From the NCBI GenBank assembly GCA_023105745.1, contig JALGQZ010000015.1, positions 22,363,499 through 22,427,498 of the forward strand: a DNA stretch of 64,000 nt. Reading direction: 5' to 3'. Numbering within the stretch: the stretch's first letter is position 1; each line of letters begins with the position of its first letter. The notes beneath the pieces were generated by a model, which was not told where the DNA came from, did no database searches, and saw nothing but the letters and a program-made list of their open reading frames with translations. A program made the position numbers and the translations under genes. Shown in pieces: positions 48,121-59,079 of the stretch. Source of the DNA: Austropuccinia psidii (Eukaryota > Basidiomycota > Pucciniomycetes > Pucciniales > Sphaerophragmiaceae).

Positions 48121-48857
48121 TGTCACAGCCAAGGAGGCAGGGGCATTACCAATCATATTCAACAAGCATTACTTCATTGATACCCCTCAAAAGCCAATCA
48201 GCAAGGGGGTTTCATTCAACATTCTCCAAATACAGTTTTCAGACCTCAATACAGTTGCATACAGGCAAGACCCAAATACAGGCTTCACCAAATACAGTCC
48301 TGTAATCAATACAGGCGCAAATACCTGTATTGACTGTATAACCTGTATTGGATTCACCAATACAGGATTCAATCCCACATCCAACTTCTTCCAGCATACA
48401 GACAAGTATCTCAGCACTCAAACTCCAAGGCTGGTATTTCTCACATATACCAGCCCCTCTTCACCCACCTGGGGGTTTTTCCCCCAGTTAATTAAAATAT
48501 TGGATTTATTATCTAATATTATTTTATTTCTCATTTAAAAAATATTATTTTATTATTTATTAAGTTAGTCTTTCCCTTCCCTCACCTGTTCAGTAGAGTC
48601 CTGGTGGCCATATCCTTTATTAATCCTTTTCTCTTTTCTGAACAGGTTGAAACAGTGGTACAGGATTATTTGTGGTTGGCTCTTTATTATTGTTTTTGTT
48701 TTGTCTCTCTTATCTTTTATGCTTATTATTTTATGACTAGGAATTTATCCTCTTACTCCATTACTCTTATCATTTGAGTATTTCTTCTGAGCCCTGCATA
48801 AGTAAGTCTGTTCACTGAGTGCCAGGCCCTCTTCATTTTAAAAGAGCCCCTGTGACA
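48121..48857 (+). repeat. B 5' LTR
   Basis: 737 bp with a perfect 8-bp terminal inverted repeat, TGTCACAG (48121-48128) and CTGTGACA (48850-48857). Between 48229 and 48400 it holds eleven TACAG/CTGTA elements, among them two exact palindromic pairs. The 3' part shares blocks with solo LTR G. No PBS starting TGG follows the LTR; the next bases are TTATTTTAATTAAC. Confidence 0.88.
48307..48366. promoter_or_regulatory. Two palindromic CAATACAGG/CCTGTATTG pairs in the B LTR
   Basis: Pair 1: CAATACAGG (48307-48315), 8-bp spacer, CCTGTATTG (48324-48332). Pair 2: CCTGTATTGG (48342-48351), 5-bp spacer, CCAATACAGG (48357-48366). Both are exact inverted repeats. LTR G has the same idea: CTGTATTG (12031-12038) with CAATACAG (12051-12058), and CCATACAG with CTGTATGG near 11922-11953. 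The position in the upstream half of an LTR suggests a factor-binding site in U3; this is inference. Confidence 0.5.
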
Positions 48858-49628
48858 TTATTTTAATTAACTCATAATTGCTTCTTTTCCTTTCATTCAT
48901 TTTATTCATTTATCTCACTCTTCAATTATGATCTTTTCATGATTTTATGATTTTTTATGATTTTTATGATTTCTCTCTCTTATCAATTTTCATCTCATTC
49001 ATTTTATTCAAATGAAAATTGATTCTCTTTCTCATTTCAAAAATTCTGCTGACCATTTCACTTTATTCTTTATCATTCTCATTTCTCTTTTGTCTGAATT
49101 CAGGTTTTATCAGGTTATTTGAGTGGAATTATTTGGGTTAATTGATTCATCATTCAGGGATTTTATTGATTTGGGGTATTCAGTGATTTTGGTTTTGAAA
49201 TTTCTCAAGATTATTGATTGATTGATTGATTCCTCAAGACATTGATTTCACCCCAAGATTTTGAATTGACTTTGATTGATTTGATTGGATTTGATTCTTC
49301 AAGATACCTGATTTATCCTCAAGATTTGATTTAATTGATTGATTTGAATTTGATTCCTCAAGAAAATTGAATTGATTTTTGAAGATATTGATTGAATTCC
49401 TCAATACTTAATTGATTTGATTTTGATTGACTTGATTTGACTTATTTATTGAAATTGATTATTCATAAGAATTTGACTTTGTCATCTTCACTCTTCAAGA
49501 TTTATTCATATTGATTCACTTCAAGACTATTGATTGATTTCTCAAGTTCATCAAGATTCTCATTTGATTGTTTTGGTCAAGCCTTATTTTATTGAAAGTA
49601 TCATCAAGTTTTTATTCATTCTTCTTTC
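48858..49628 (+). other. B leader, ATG-free, TTGATT-rich
   Basis: 771 bp between LTR and gag start. The last ATG before gag is at 49012-49014; from 49015 to 49628 there is none, although the DNA is AT-rich. From about 49140 to 49560 it is a degenerate array of TTGATTGA and CCTCAAGA words. This fits an untranslated leader kept free of upstream starts. No hairpin-type IRES or PBS was recognised. Confidence 0.6.
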
Positions 49629-50568
49629 ATGATTCCAGTTCAGCATAGCCCAACAGCCAAGAATACAAGATCCCAGAGACATCAAGCTGTTCTCACTCCT
49701 ACACCAAGGGCTCCTCTTGACCGCACACCATCAGTTCATCAACTGAGTGCAAATTTGAACAGAGGACCACCAATGGAAGGAGCAGCACCCTCCAGAAGAG
49801 GAGGTGTGAAGTCTAGAAGATCAAGATCATTCTCTGGACTATTGGGTGGTTATCCTGGTGTTTATCAAGGGCCTAGAAGTAGATTGGGGGAAGCTGAAGA
49901 TGAGGAGGGGGAGGAGTCTGTGGAAGAGGAAGAATCTGAGGAGACTGAAGTGCCAGCTGCCTTGGCAGGTGCTCCTGAAGCTCCTGAGGCTCCAAATCTA
50001 GCCCTTTCTAATCAACCTTCTGTCTCTCAAGCTGAACCAAATTTCCTCAAGATGATGGAGCAAATGACTCAGTTTATGGGACAACTCACTCAAGCAGTTG
50101 CCCCAAGGGACACTTCAAAAGTCCCTGCATTCAAGACTCCATCAATGAAGGCACCTGATTCTTTTGATGGTACTAAAGCTCATAAATTGAGAGGTTTCAT
50201 TCAATCCTGTCAATTAATCTTTCATAATGACCCAGCCAACTTCTTCTCTGACAGGAAGAAGGTGCTTTACTCAACTTCTTTTCTTACTGGTAGAGCTGGC
50301 AAATGGATTGAACCTTACCTCTCAAATATCTCCAATGAAGACCCATCTTATCTCCTCAATAACTGGCACTTATTTGAAACCCAGTTATTCACTCTGTTTG
50401 GTGATCCCAATGAAGTCAGAAAAGCTGAACAATAGTTGGACAATTTGTGGATGAGGGAAAGTGGTCAAGTTTCCTTGTACATAGCTGATTTCAGAAGCTT
50501 AATGTCAAGAATTGGAGACTGGGGGAAAGGGCCTATATTCATGTGTATAGGAGAGGCTTGGCATCAAG
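49629..50568 (+). pseudogene. B gag, N-terminal part (stop, frameshift, then split by C)
   Basis: ATG 49629 follows the ATG-free leader, so the start is well supported. Residues 1-100 are basic and disordered (SRRGGVKSRRSRSFSGLLGG); an acidic stretch (EDEEGEESVEEEESEETE) follows. From about residue 170 comes the capsid-type domain (APDSFDGTKAHKLRGFIQSC .. KWIEPYLSNISNED .. LFETQLFTLFGDPNEVRKAE). A TAG at 50433-50435 ends the open frame. A one-base gain near 50520 shifts the next part (GERAYIHVYRRGLAS). The TSD copy TCAAG ends at 50568, where C enters. Confidence 0.82.
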
Positions 50569-52571
50569 TGTAAGGTTTGACTTTGAAACAATAAGTAAAA
50601 ATTACTAATATTTTACTTATTGTAGTATGAATGTCCTTATAATTGAAATAAATAAGATAAAAATAATTATAATAATAAAGAATTATTATAATTATGGCGT
50701 AAAAATGATTATATTATTAATAAAATATGATAATATAATAAAATAAATATATGAATATAAAATAATTAATATATTTAAAGGCACTTTATTATTGTTACAA
50801 ACAAATAATAAAGGCGTAAAAAATTGTTTTTTCTGAATAAAAAACAATTAATAACAATAATATTACCAATATTAAAGTTATAAATCAATATAAATGCTAT
50901 TTATATTAATTAAAGAGTTATAAAGATAATAATAAAGAGAAAATTATTATAATAAGAGAAAATAACTTACTTTTAACACTTAATATAATAATTTTGAAAT
51001 ATTTTACGCCAAAAAATATAAATATAACCTTTTCAAATTGTATTTACAATAAAAAATAAAGAAAATTACTAATATTCTGGATTTTTACGTGGAAATGAGT
51101 TTTTAGAGAGATTTTTAACAAAAACAATTAAATAAATGATTTAATAACGTCAAACTAGATGATTACAGCAAGGTGGTCTTTGGTCTTTAATAATATAACA
51201 GTTTTATATATAAAGAATAAAGAAATTACCTTTGATTTAATTGATTTAATGTTTTTGATGCATCTGAGGGGAAAATAGAGTAAAAAGAGCTCTATTTGTA
51301 GTAAATACCTCCCTCCTAGAGTCCAACAGGCTTCTAGTAGACGTGTACTGATCATATCCATTGGAATTGATCAATTTTTTAAGGTTTGGAGATGATTACA
51401 TCATGATCAAACCATATTGCATCATATTTACACCATTATTTAGAGTTATCACTATAACTCTAAAGTTGATGACATCAGAGGCTTGGAAGAACCCCAAATT
51501 TCGTGGATTTTATTAGTTTTAAGCATAAACTAATAGTATTCACCAATTTTATCACTCATATGACTGTTAAACTTAATTTAAGGTTACAGTAGGTGATCAT
51601 AACTGCTCAATTTAAGCTCAAGCTTTGATCTTTAATAAATTTTAAGTTTTACACGCTACAGCAATTCAGAGAGTGAATTCTGATAGCCTGAAATAACCTT
51701 ATTATGCTGCCAAGAGCTTTTCATTACATCATCAAAACTCTAATTTTGATGATTTTTCTTGTAACTCATCTTTTCTGTTGAAATTCAATATTTTAAACTT
51801 CAAATCATGATTTCAGGGGGTTATACCCTGAATTTAATAATAAAAATTACTTCATTCTTCACGAATGAACTAGTAGAATCCAACTGTGTGCTTTATTTTA
51901 AGATTGGACCACTTTCACAACAAAGTGGTCATCAGCTCTGTTGATTTTTATCAATATTTCATCATAGGTTTTAACCTTGTTTATAAATTGTAAAATAAAG
52001 CTCATATCTGTGTTCTTACAGTAATTATGTGGTAACTTTATTTTTTTTTCATCACTCTATCTTGTATAGTTTAAGATATATTAGCTATGATCCTTGAATA
52101 TATGCGTTGACCAAAAAAAGTGCATATATTCAGGTTAATTCCTTAAGTATTAACTTTGGAAATTAGCTCATTAATTGTTTTATGTGTGAATTTTCATGGG
52201 AAATCCAATGGTACAATTAGTTTCACATGTTTTATCATTGGATTCTGAAATAAACAAGGATTTATGGTTTTTATAAGGTATTATTCCTTATAACTCATTA
52301 AATATTGACTTTACAGATATGCCATAAAAATGGTATATGTGTATTTTACCATGGGGAATCCAATGGAATAATTTATTTCACATGTCTATTCATTGGTTTT
52401 TAAGTTAAACCAATTTTTGTACCAATTTATGGTATTTTTGTATTTTTGAAGTAATTAATTTTAATGTATAATTATTCTAAGTAATTTTAGTATAATTATC
52501 TTAAAGGTATAATTATTCTGAGTCTTTCTTGTGACCTTATTGGGTATGTGGTCATATCTCAAAGGCTCACA
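50569..52571 (-). repeat. C 3' LTR
   Basis: 2003 bp. On minus it begins TGTGAGCCTTTGAG (52571) and ends CAAACCTTACA (50569). It is preceded on minus by GGTGGTAGGGAA, a short purine tract (52572-52583) that would prime the plus strand. Confidence 0.9.
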
Positions 52572-52689
52572 TTCCCTACCACCAAAAAAGATTGTACCAC
52601 AATCTGATATGTGTAATTAGGGTATCATCCACTGTCCTACCTCTTCAATAGACTTTGTTAGTCTTGAAGATAAATAATGCTTAACTTTT

Positions 52690-53229
52690 CTATTTTTCAG
52701 GCTTCCTTTCATTTCTGAACCTTCTTAGTAGTTTATCAGCACTTGTTATATCTTTCTCAAGTAGCCATTCATCTCCTTCTTCTAAGGGGGGAATTTCAAG
52801 TCGGGGTTTATTTCTTAGTGGAAATAACTCCTTGTCACTTGAGCTGTAAGGTTTTATTAGACTTACAGGGAAAGTTGGGTGTTTGTTCATTAGTTCACCT
52901 GTGAGTTCCAATTGCACAGCATTGGGTCCATGAAGTGTTTTTATCATAAATGGTCCTGCAAAGGAATCTTTCAATTTCTTTGGGCCTTTTATGTTATTGA
53001 AATTAAGGGTTGATACTAGAACCAAGTCTCCTATTTTGAAATCAGGTGGCTTATGACTTTTATCCCATCTTTCTTTTGCATATTTGAAAGAATCTTGCAT
53101 ACATCTGTTTGCATGGTGTCTTGCCTTGTCAAGCATTATTTTAAAGCTGCTTGCTGTTGGGTGTATATCCACTAAGTCCTTTTTGAGGGTATCATAAGGA
53201 AGTCTTGGATTCCAACCTTTTTCTAGCAT
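52690..53229 (-). CDS. C integrase, C-terminal part (separate frame)
   Basis: 179 codons that continue the integrase after a one-base shift in a run of seven A (minus strand) near 53235. It reads EKGWNPRLPYDTLKKDLVDI, then the C-terminal domain with LVLVSTLNFNNIKGPKKLKD and FPVSLIKPYSSSDKELFP, and ends WLLEKDITSADKLLRRFRNE. The last block resembles the end of a chromodomain, but the aromatic cage cannot be judged by eye. The ORF start is not a true start. Confidence 0.8.
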   Translation of the reverse strand: MLEKGWNPRLPYDTLKKDLVDIHPTASSFKIMLDKARHHANRCMQDSFKYAKERWDKSHKPPDFKIGDLVLVSTLNFNNIKGPKKLKDSFAGPFMIKTLHGPNAVQLELTGELMNKHPTFPVSLIKPYSSSDKELFPLRNKPRLEIPPLEEGDEWLLEKDITSADKLLRRFRNERKPEK

Positions 53230-53947
53230 TGCTGGTTTTTTTCACAGTAGAAGAATGGATTGATGTTTTATATGCCAGCTCCAGTGCTGGTATTAGTGTA
53301 CACCAATCATGGGTAAAGCCATCAGAATCTTTGAATTCTAGGCCATAAGCACAGAATCTTCTGATCATGTCCTCTAAGGTCTGTATCATTCTTTCTGCTA
53401 AACCATCATTTTGAGGATGATAAGCTGTTGAGAATGATAACTTTTTCCCCAACAAGTTATGGAGGTTTGTCCATAATGCTGAAGTGAACTTTGGGTCTCT
53501 GTCACTTATAGTATTTTGTAATAAGCCTGTGTGGCTAATGACTTTATTCCATATCATTATGGCTGTGTCCATAGCTGTTTCATCTTTGTGACATGGTAAG
53601 AACATAGGAGTTTTACTGTATCTGTCAACTAACACTAGGCATGCATTATAACTCCTGTCTCCTGCTGGAGGTAATGCTGTTACCCAATCCATATGAACTA
53701 TTTCCCATGGGGATTTTGGTTCTTGGATTTGGATCATCATTCCAAATTTCTTTCCTGTGGCTCTGTTGGCGTTTTGGCATCTGTCACAGGTTTGACAGTA
53801 CTCTGCAACATCTTTCTTCCAATTTGGCCACCAAGAGCAGGTTTTCACCCTCTCTAGTGTCCTATCTTCTGAGAGATGTCCAGATGCAACACTATCATGA
53901 CACTCATGTAAAATAGTGTTTATTAGTGTTCTATCTGTTAAGGTCAT
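53192..53947 (-). CDS. C integrase, zinc-binding and catalytic core
   Basis: The integrase inserts the DNA copy into the genome. The zinc-binding module is complete (HECHDSVASGH then CQTCDRC). The catalytic D, D and E are all present: MDWVTALP (~53690), ISDRDPKFTS (~53500) and QNDGLAERMI (~53400). The frame extends upstream beyond 53947 to a TGA at about 54060 and loses phase near 53235, so a full-length integrase cannot be made without suppression. Confidence 0.88.
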   Translation of the reverse strand: MTLTDRTLINTILHECHDSVASGHLSEDRTLERVKTCSWWPNWKKDVAEYCQTCDRCQNANRATGKKFGMMIQIQEPKSPWEIVHMDWVTALPPAGDRSYNACLVLVDRYSKTPMFLPCHKDETAMDTAIMIWNKVISHTGLLQNTISDRDPKFTSALWTNLHNLLGKKLSFSTAYHPQNDGLAERMIQTLEDMIRRFCAYGLEFKDSDGFTHDWCTLIPALELAYKTSIHSSTVKKTSNARKRLESKTSL

Positions 53948-54061
53948 AACACATGTGTGTTTTGTTCTATGGTAAAGGATTCCATCAAGGAGGTGGAATC
54001 TTCCTTCATCATATGCCTTTTTCCATGTTTCATCTAGTTTTGATGAAAGTGATGAGTCTTT

Positions 54062-54620
54062 TCAGTCTTTCATTAGAAGTTGGCTTAAGATATGGCAATT
54101 TTTGTCTGTCTTATAGCTTTCTTTAACTTGGTTAAAGAGTTCTGTGCCAATATCTGTGACACATATTCCTTGTATATGGCGTTCTTCTTGTGGTACCCAT
54201 GCTGGATTGTCAGGGGTATTTGCTAAAGCCCATCTACTAAGACCATCTGCATTTTTATGAATATTTCCAGATTTATGCACAATAGTCATATTGTCTCTAT
54301 AATCTTGGATTTAATAAAGATTTTACAGCATTACAGTCTGTGATTACATCAAATACTGTGCCATCCAAATAGGAATGCAGCTTTGCTAAAGCCCACACTA
54401 AGCATAAGCATTCCATTTGGCTGGCTCCATACCTTGCTTCTGTTGGCTTTATCTGCCTTGAAATGAAACAAATTGGTCCGTCCACTGGTTTATCGTTGAT
54501 AATTTGTGTTTGGTGAAGTGCAACACCTAGTCCTTCTCCACAAGCATCAATGTATAGTTTGAAGGGTAGTTTCCAATCTGGCATTAGAAGAAATGGGGCA
54601 TTTGTTAGTGAGTTTTTCAA
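54062..54620 (-). pseudogene. C RNase H (deletion and frameshift)
   Basis: The first piece (54620-54297) carries [20 protein letters not shown] and [20 protein letters not shown], ending [16 protein letters not shown]. Compared with the D family, about 14 residues between LLNPR and QDYRDN are missing and the frame changes. The second piece (54289-54062) reads [20 protein letters not shown], the usual end of a Gypsy RNase H. A small internal deletion of about 44 bp explains both. Confidence 0.78.
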
Positions 54621-55145
54621 TTATTCATATGCCTTTACCCTTTCTTCAGTCATTTCATAAACTGTTTGTTGGTCACATAATTTATATAAGGATTTGGCAA
54701 TTCTTGCAAAGTCCTTTATATGCTGTCTATAGTAACCAGAAAATCCTAAAAATGATTTCATTTCTTTTTTGGTTTGAGGCATTGGTTGAAGTAGTACTGC
54801 TGCTACTTCATTTTTGTCTATGCCTAGACTAAGTCCAGATACAACATGTCCTAGTGCTTTTAATTCACTATATGCAAAATGGCACTTTTTCAAGGAAATT
54901 TTCATATTCACTTGGACTATTTTCTGTAGTACCCTTTCTAGTCTTGTAAGGTGATTTTCCCAAGTTTCTGAGAAAATTATGATATCATCAATATAGATAA
55001 TTAACCATCCTTCTGATAATTCTTCAGGAAATATGGTATTCATCATTCTTTGGTAATGGGAAGGTGCATTTTTTATCCCAAATGGCATTCTTAAGTATTC
55101 AAAAATTCCACAGTGGACTATTATCCTCAGTAGTTTCTTTGGCAT
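54621..55145 (-). CDS. C reverse transcriptase, second half
   Basis: 174 codons with [17 protein letters not shown], the intact catalytic YIDDII (~54985) and [20 protein letters not shown]. It is joined to the upstream frame by a one-base gain in an A-run near 55140. It ends at a TAA (54621-54623) that looks like a former CAA or similar codon, since [15 protein letters not shown] follows in frame. Confidence 0.85.
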   Translation of the reverse strand: MPKKLLRIIVHCGIFEYLRMPFGIKNAPSHYQRMMNTIFPEELSEGWLIIYIDDIIIFSETWENHLTRLERVLQKIVQVNMKISLKKCHFAYSELKALGHVVSGLSLGIDKNEVAAVLLQPMPQTKKEMKSFLGFSGYYRQHIKDFARIAKSLYKLCDQQTVYEMTEERVKAYE

Positions 55146-58100
55146 TGTCTGTTAAGACATTTTGATGAAAACCCTTTAAGGCATCCATAGCTTTAATGAA
55201 CTTAGCTTGTGACAATTGTGTCAATGTCTCATGGATTCTAGGTATTGGATATCTATCTGGAATGGTATAGGTGTTCAGGGCTCTGAAGTCTCCTACCATC
55301 CTTGATTTTCCATTATGCCAGGTTATAATGACAGGAGTATTAACTTCTACTTGTTCATTATGTCCAACCTTTCTTAATACTCCAAGGTCCATTAATTCTT
55401 TAATGTGTACCTCTAAGGCTTCTCTAGCCCTTGGGCTAGCTGGGTAAGCTGGTCTTCTTAGTAAGGGTGGGTAAGGCTTTTCCACATTAAGAATTATGTC
55501 TACTTCATGCCCAATTATAGCACCTAGTGGCTCTTTGTCAGTTGCAAAGGCATTTTTGTACTTAAATAAGAGGTCAATTAATTTATCTTTCATTCTTTCT
55601 GTTAATTCTTGATTGAATTCTTCCTCTTTAAGTTGTTCAGATATAAAAAGATCCTTTTCTGGAATCTTTTCTTCTTTCTTAATAACCGTAATTTGTTTTT
55701 TGTTATTTAAGAAGCCAAACTTTTGTCTTTTGTTATCTCCTATAGTAAAATATCTATCCTTCTGGTTAGAGATATCTATACCATAGATTGATAAGTAGTC
55801 ATTTCCCAGGATAAAGTGGTTACTGGTACAGTTGTCCATTACCACAAATTCCACTTTTATTCTGACACATTGTGAAGGATGAGGGAAAATTAGTGTTAAA
55901 TCAATTATTCCAAGGGGCTTCATGCTCTCACTTGCACTACTGAATTTGAGACCTTGTATTGGCATAAGTTTTTCTTGCCAGTCTGGGACAATGGTTTCTA
56001 AATAAATTTTGCCAACACAGGTGCAATATGCTCCTGTATCTAAGTTAACTTTTCCTTCTTGGTTATCAACCATAACAGTACTTTTACTTGATTTCCCAGC
56101 GGTATATCCCATTCCTCTTGCAGGTTTGGTTCTATACATTTTGGCATCTTGTATATTTGTCAGGTTTGTGTCAGATGTCCCAACTTGTGGTAAGTTTGAG
56201 TTAACATCCAATACTTCATATATTATATCAATATTATTAATTTGTGCATGAATTATATTGATTTCATCACTTCCAGAGATTTCTGACTCTTCTGTTTCTT
56301 TTTCAGAGTCAGATTCCTCCTCTTTGTCATTGTGGTTTTCAGTTTCCACAATTTCATTGATTTTTGCCTTTTTTAGGCAATTATTGGCTAAGTGTCCAAT
56401 ACCTCCACATTTATGGCATTTTCTTTGCTCATTATTATTGGATGTACTGGGCTTGAAGGATTCTTTTAATTTATCTTTTTTGATAAATGGTTTATTTGGG
56501 CTTTTAGTGTCCAATTTATTCCGAGTCCTGCCAGTTTTTGTTCTTGTCACTATGTCTTCCAGTGCATTAATGTACTCTTCTGTGGAGCATGGTTCTATAC
56601 ACCTGCTTCTTAGGGAATGTTCTAGCTCTCCTCCACATTTCTTGAGTATTTTCATATGCACCATTTTTTGTGACATTTCTGGGTACAGTGCATTAAGCCT
56701 TTCAACTTGTTTCAGGAACCAAGTTAAAGGTTTGTCTTTCTCTGGGTCAAAGAAAGAACTTTCAAATGCATTTTCTATCTTATACCTCCAGGCATCATTT
56801 GCCCACTTGGTGATTATTTCGTGTTTCCACCAAGACCAGGTATTTTTACCATTTGTTTGTCTTATGCCATAATACCATCTTTTTGCAGATTTCTCAAATA
56901 ATGAATGTAATCTTGCAGTGATTAATTTATCTGGTATGGCATAGTCTTCTTGTAACATGTCATTTGTTTTAATAAATGACATGTGGTCATATTCACCTTC
57001 TCCTGTGAATTTTGGCCATTCTTTCAGCTGAGGTGCTTCCTTCATTAAGACTTGGTTATTTTCTTGGTGACTCAAGTCTGTTATGAAAGGATTTGTCAAT
57101 TCCTCTTTTGTTTTAACAGGGCTTCTTATATGAGAAAATGGAGTTGATAACTTTGGCATATTTAAATTAGCCTCATTCATTTTATCCATTTTTTGAGTAA
57201 TAAGCCTTATTTCACTTTGAATATCATCTTTTAGATGCATTCTTGTTTCATCACTTTTTTCCACATGCTCCAAAAGTAATTTTTGGTGTGATGAAGTATT
57301 TTCTTCAAATTTTTCTACAGAAATACTTAATTTGTCTAATTTTTCTGTAAGATTGTCAATACTCACATCATACTTGATTGTCAAAGTTTTTTCTTTGATA
57401 TCACTTATGTATTTGTACAACTCTTGTTGTCCTTGTATTAATTTCTGAGTATTGTCAATTAATGCTTTTGGTTTATTATTTTCAATCATAAATTTTATGT
57501 TATCAATTTCTTTTTTATTTTGTACAACAAGTTTGGTTAAAGATGATAAGCTATTATTTATTTCTTGGAAAGATAATAAACTATTTTTAATGTCTTTAAG
57601 AGGTAAAATACTATTTTTAAGCTCTGTTAAAGTATTTACAACATCAGGAGACAAGGTTATTTCTTTGGGAAATGGGGTTGTCTCATTCTTTGTTCCTCTT
57701 TGTCTTTGAATTCCATCAAAGTTCTGGCCATGTTGAAAACATTGTCCATGGCATCCTTTTGGATTTTTGGGATCCTGTAGCTTGGGGAATATGGTTTCCT
57801 TCAATTCTTTTTCTTGTTCTTCTTCCCTTCTTGGGGAAGTGGGTTGGCTTGGGGCTTGCTGGTAGAAGCTACTGGGGCTTCTTCCTTGGTTGCCTCCCTC
57901 TTTTTTGCGTGGTAATCCTTGATTTTTTTGATTTGAGGTTTGGATGACAGTGGATTCCATCCATTGGAGTATTTCACTATCTCCTCTTCTTTGAGGAACT
58001 TTTTCAGGATGTGCCAGGAGTTCATCACTCCTTGGTGTATTTGAGGCAGCATTTCCCAATCTTTGTCCTTGTACACTGTGTAATACTGCTTGTACTGGCT

Positions 58101-58350
58101 CATGTAGATGTCTATTTGAGCCCTCTGAATGTGATTTGTACCTATTTGAGTTACTCATACTTAGCTCCAATTCAGGTTCCAATATCATGGGCATTTCTGG
58201 GACTTGCCTTTGGGATAAGGCACTTCCTTGTGTGGATTCTGTTCCACTGGGGATATTGCCCTTTCTTTTCCCTTTTGAGGGATCAGTTCTACCTCTGAGT
58301 CCAGTTCCATCTGATTGGATGGAGTATTGGGAACCTCTTCTGGTAGTCAT
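55099..58350 (-). CDS. C gag-protease-RT (first half) polyprotein
   Basis: One open frame extends from 58563 to 55099. I take the start as ATG 58350 ([15 protein letters not shown]); an in-frame ATG at 58563 is an alternative. Gag is about 800 residues: a polar N-terminal part, a coiled-coil-like stretch (~57600-57150), a capsid-like region ([20 protein letters not shown]) and an intact zinc knuckle [14 protein letters not shown] (~56420). The protease has [10 protein letters not shown] (~56040). RT starts with [20 protein letters not shown] and [21 protein letters not shown] one-base gain near 55140 puts the rest of RT in another frame. Confidence 0.87.
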   Translation of the reverse strand: MTTRRGSQYSIQSDGTGLRGRTDPSKGKRKGNIPSGTESTQGSALSQRQVPEMPMILEPELELSMSNSNRYKSHSEGSNRHLHEPVQAVLHSVQGQRLGNAASNTPRSDELLAHPEKVPQRRGDSEILQWMESTVIQTSNQKNQGLPRKKEGGNQGRSPSSFYQQAPSQPTSPRREEEQEKELKETIFPKLQDPKNPKGCHGQCFQHGQNFDGIQRQRGTKNETTPFPKEITLSPDVVNTLTELKNSILPLKDIKNSLLSFQEINNSLSSLTKLVVQNKKEIDNIKFMIENNKPKALIDNTQKLIQGQQELYKYISDIKEKTLTIKYDVSIDNLTEKLDKLSISVEKFEENTSSHQKLLLEHVEKSDETRMHLKDDIQSEIRLITQKMDKMNEANLNMPKLSTPFSHIRSPVKTKEELTNPFITDLSHQENNQVLMKEAPQLKEWPKFTGEGEYDHMSFIKTNDMLQEDYAIPDKLITARLHSLFEKSAKRWYYGIRQTNGKNTWSWWKHEIITKWANDAWRYKIENAFESSFFDPEKDKPLTWFLKQVERLNALYPEMSQKMVHMKILKKCGGELEHSLRSRCIEPCSTEEYINALEDIVTRTKTGRTRNKLDTKSPNKPFIKKDKLKESFKPSTSNNNEQRKCHKCGGIGHLANNCLKKAKINEIVETENHNDKEEESDSEKETEESEISGSDEINIIHAQINNIDIIYEVLDVNSNLPQVGTSDTNLTNIQDAKMYRTKPARGMGYTAGKSSKSTVMVDNQEGKVNLDTGAYCTCVGKIYLETIVPDWQEKLMPIQGLKFSSASESMKPLGIIDLTLIFPHPSQCVRIKVEFVVMDNCTSNHFILGNDYLSIYGIDISNQKDRYFTIGDNKRQKFGFLNNKKQITVIKKEEKIPEKDLFISEQLKEEEFNQELTERMKDKLIDLLFKYKNAFATDKEPLGAIIGHEVDIILNVEKPYPPLLRRPAYPASPRAREALEVHIKELMDLGVLRKVGHNEQVEVNTPVIITWHNGKSRMVGDFRALNTYTIPDRYPIPRIHETLTQLSQAKFIKAMDALKGFHQNVLTDNAKETTEDNSPLWNF

Positions 58351-59061
58351 AATAAAAAAATAAAAGTATTTTAGGATAAAAATTCTTTTTATGGCAATTA
58401 TAAAAGAGGTTCTCACCTTCATAGTCTTGAATGGTGGGTCCTGGAAAGTCCAATTTCTTAGCTTTCTTTCTTTTAGTGATAACTGGTGTTGGGGAACTTT
58501 GACAAGTTTCTTCCACCAATCTCTCAACAGTAGTTTGGCTATCTTCTGTTGGGTTATCCTCAAACACTAAAAAAGACAAATAAATATAAGTCTTTTTATA
58601 AGAAGTGTTATTTTTTGGTAAGATATGGCAATTTTCCATGTAGAAATTGCTTTAATATCTTTAAAAAATTAAAATGAATAAAGAAATGAATAAAAATTAA
58701 TAAAAATAACTTTTTTTTTATGGGTTTTTAATATTTTTTAATATTTTTTATATTTTTTATTTTTATTTTTAAGGATTAAAATAAAAATTAATGTGATTCT
58801 TTATAAAATTAAATTATAATAAAAATTGTTTTTAATTTATATAATATCTTTTTTAATCACTAGAGTCACTCAAAGAAAGTCCTTGTAAGTCTAAGGATGT
58901 GAAAACACCACGTGTAAGACAGTACAATTGCTTTCCAAATGCCTCAATAGCTTTTAAAATCAATAAAATATAAAGTTATTATATAATTTTATGATTATAA
59001 ATATAATTTATTATTGGATAAACACAATTAGAATCTTTTTAAAGGTCTTTTAAGTAAATAT
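58351..59061 (-). other. C leader with possible first gag exon
   Basis: AT-rich leader, including T-rich patches near 58705-58775. A frame at about 58570-58430 reads VEETCQSSPTPVITKRKKAK, counterpart of the D gag start (VEETFIPL..), and sits after a pyrimidine tract ending TAG. It is followed by GGTGAGA near 58418, and CTACCAG lies near 58340, which could be splice sites of a short intron. Element A keeps GGTGAGT at the same place. The reading phases do not join cleanly in C, so this stays a suggestion. Confidence 0.4.
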
Positions 59062-59079
59062 CACGGCCAGGCCCCCAAA
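59062..59079 (-). other. C primer-binding site (candidate)
   Basis: On minus, TTTGGGGGCCTGGCCGTG follows the 5' LTR end (CCTTACA) directly. It matches the sites of D, Y and Z. Confidence 0.6.

Noticed and set aside
57452..58363. Plus-strand ORFs opposite C gag, such as 57672-57947 and 58011-58298
   Set aside because: Shadows of the long minus-strand Gag frame; hydrophobic runs arise as the complement of charged codons.
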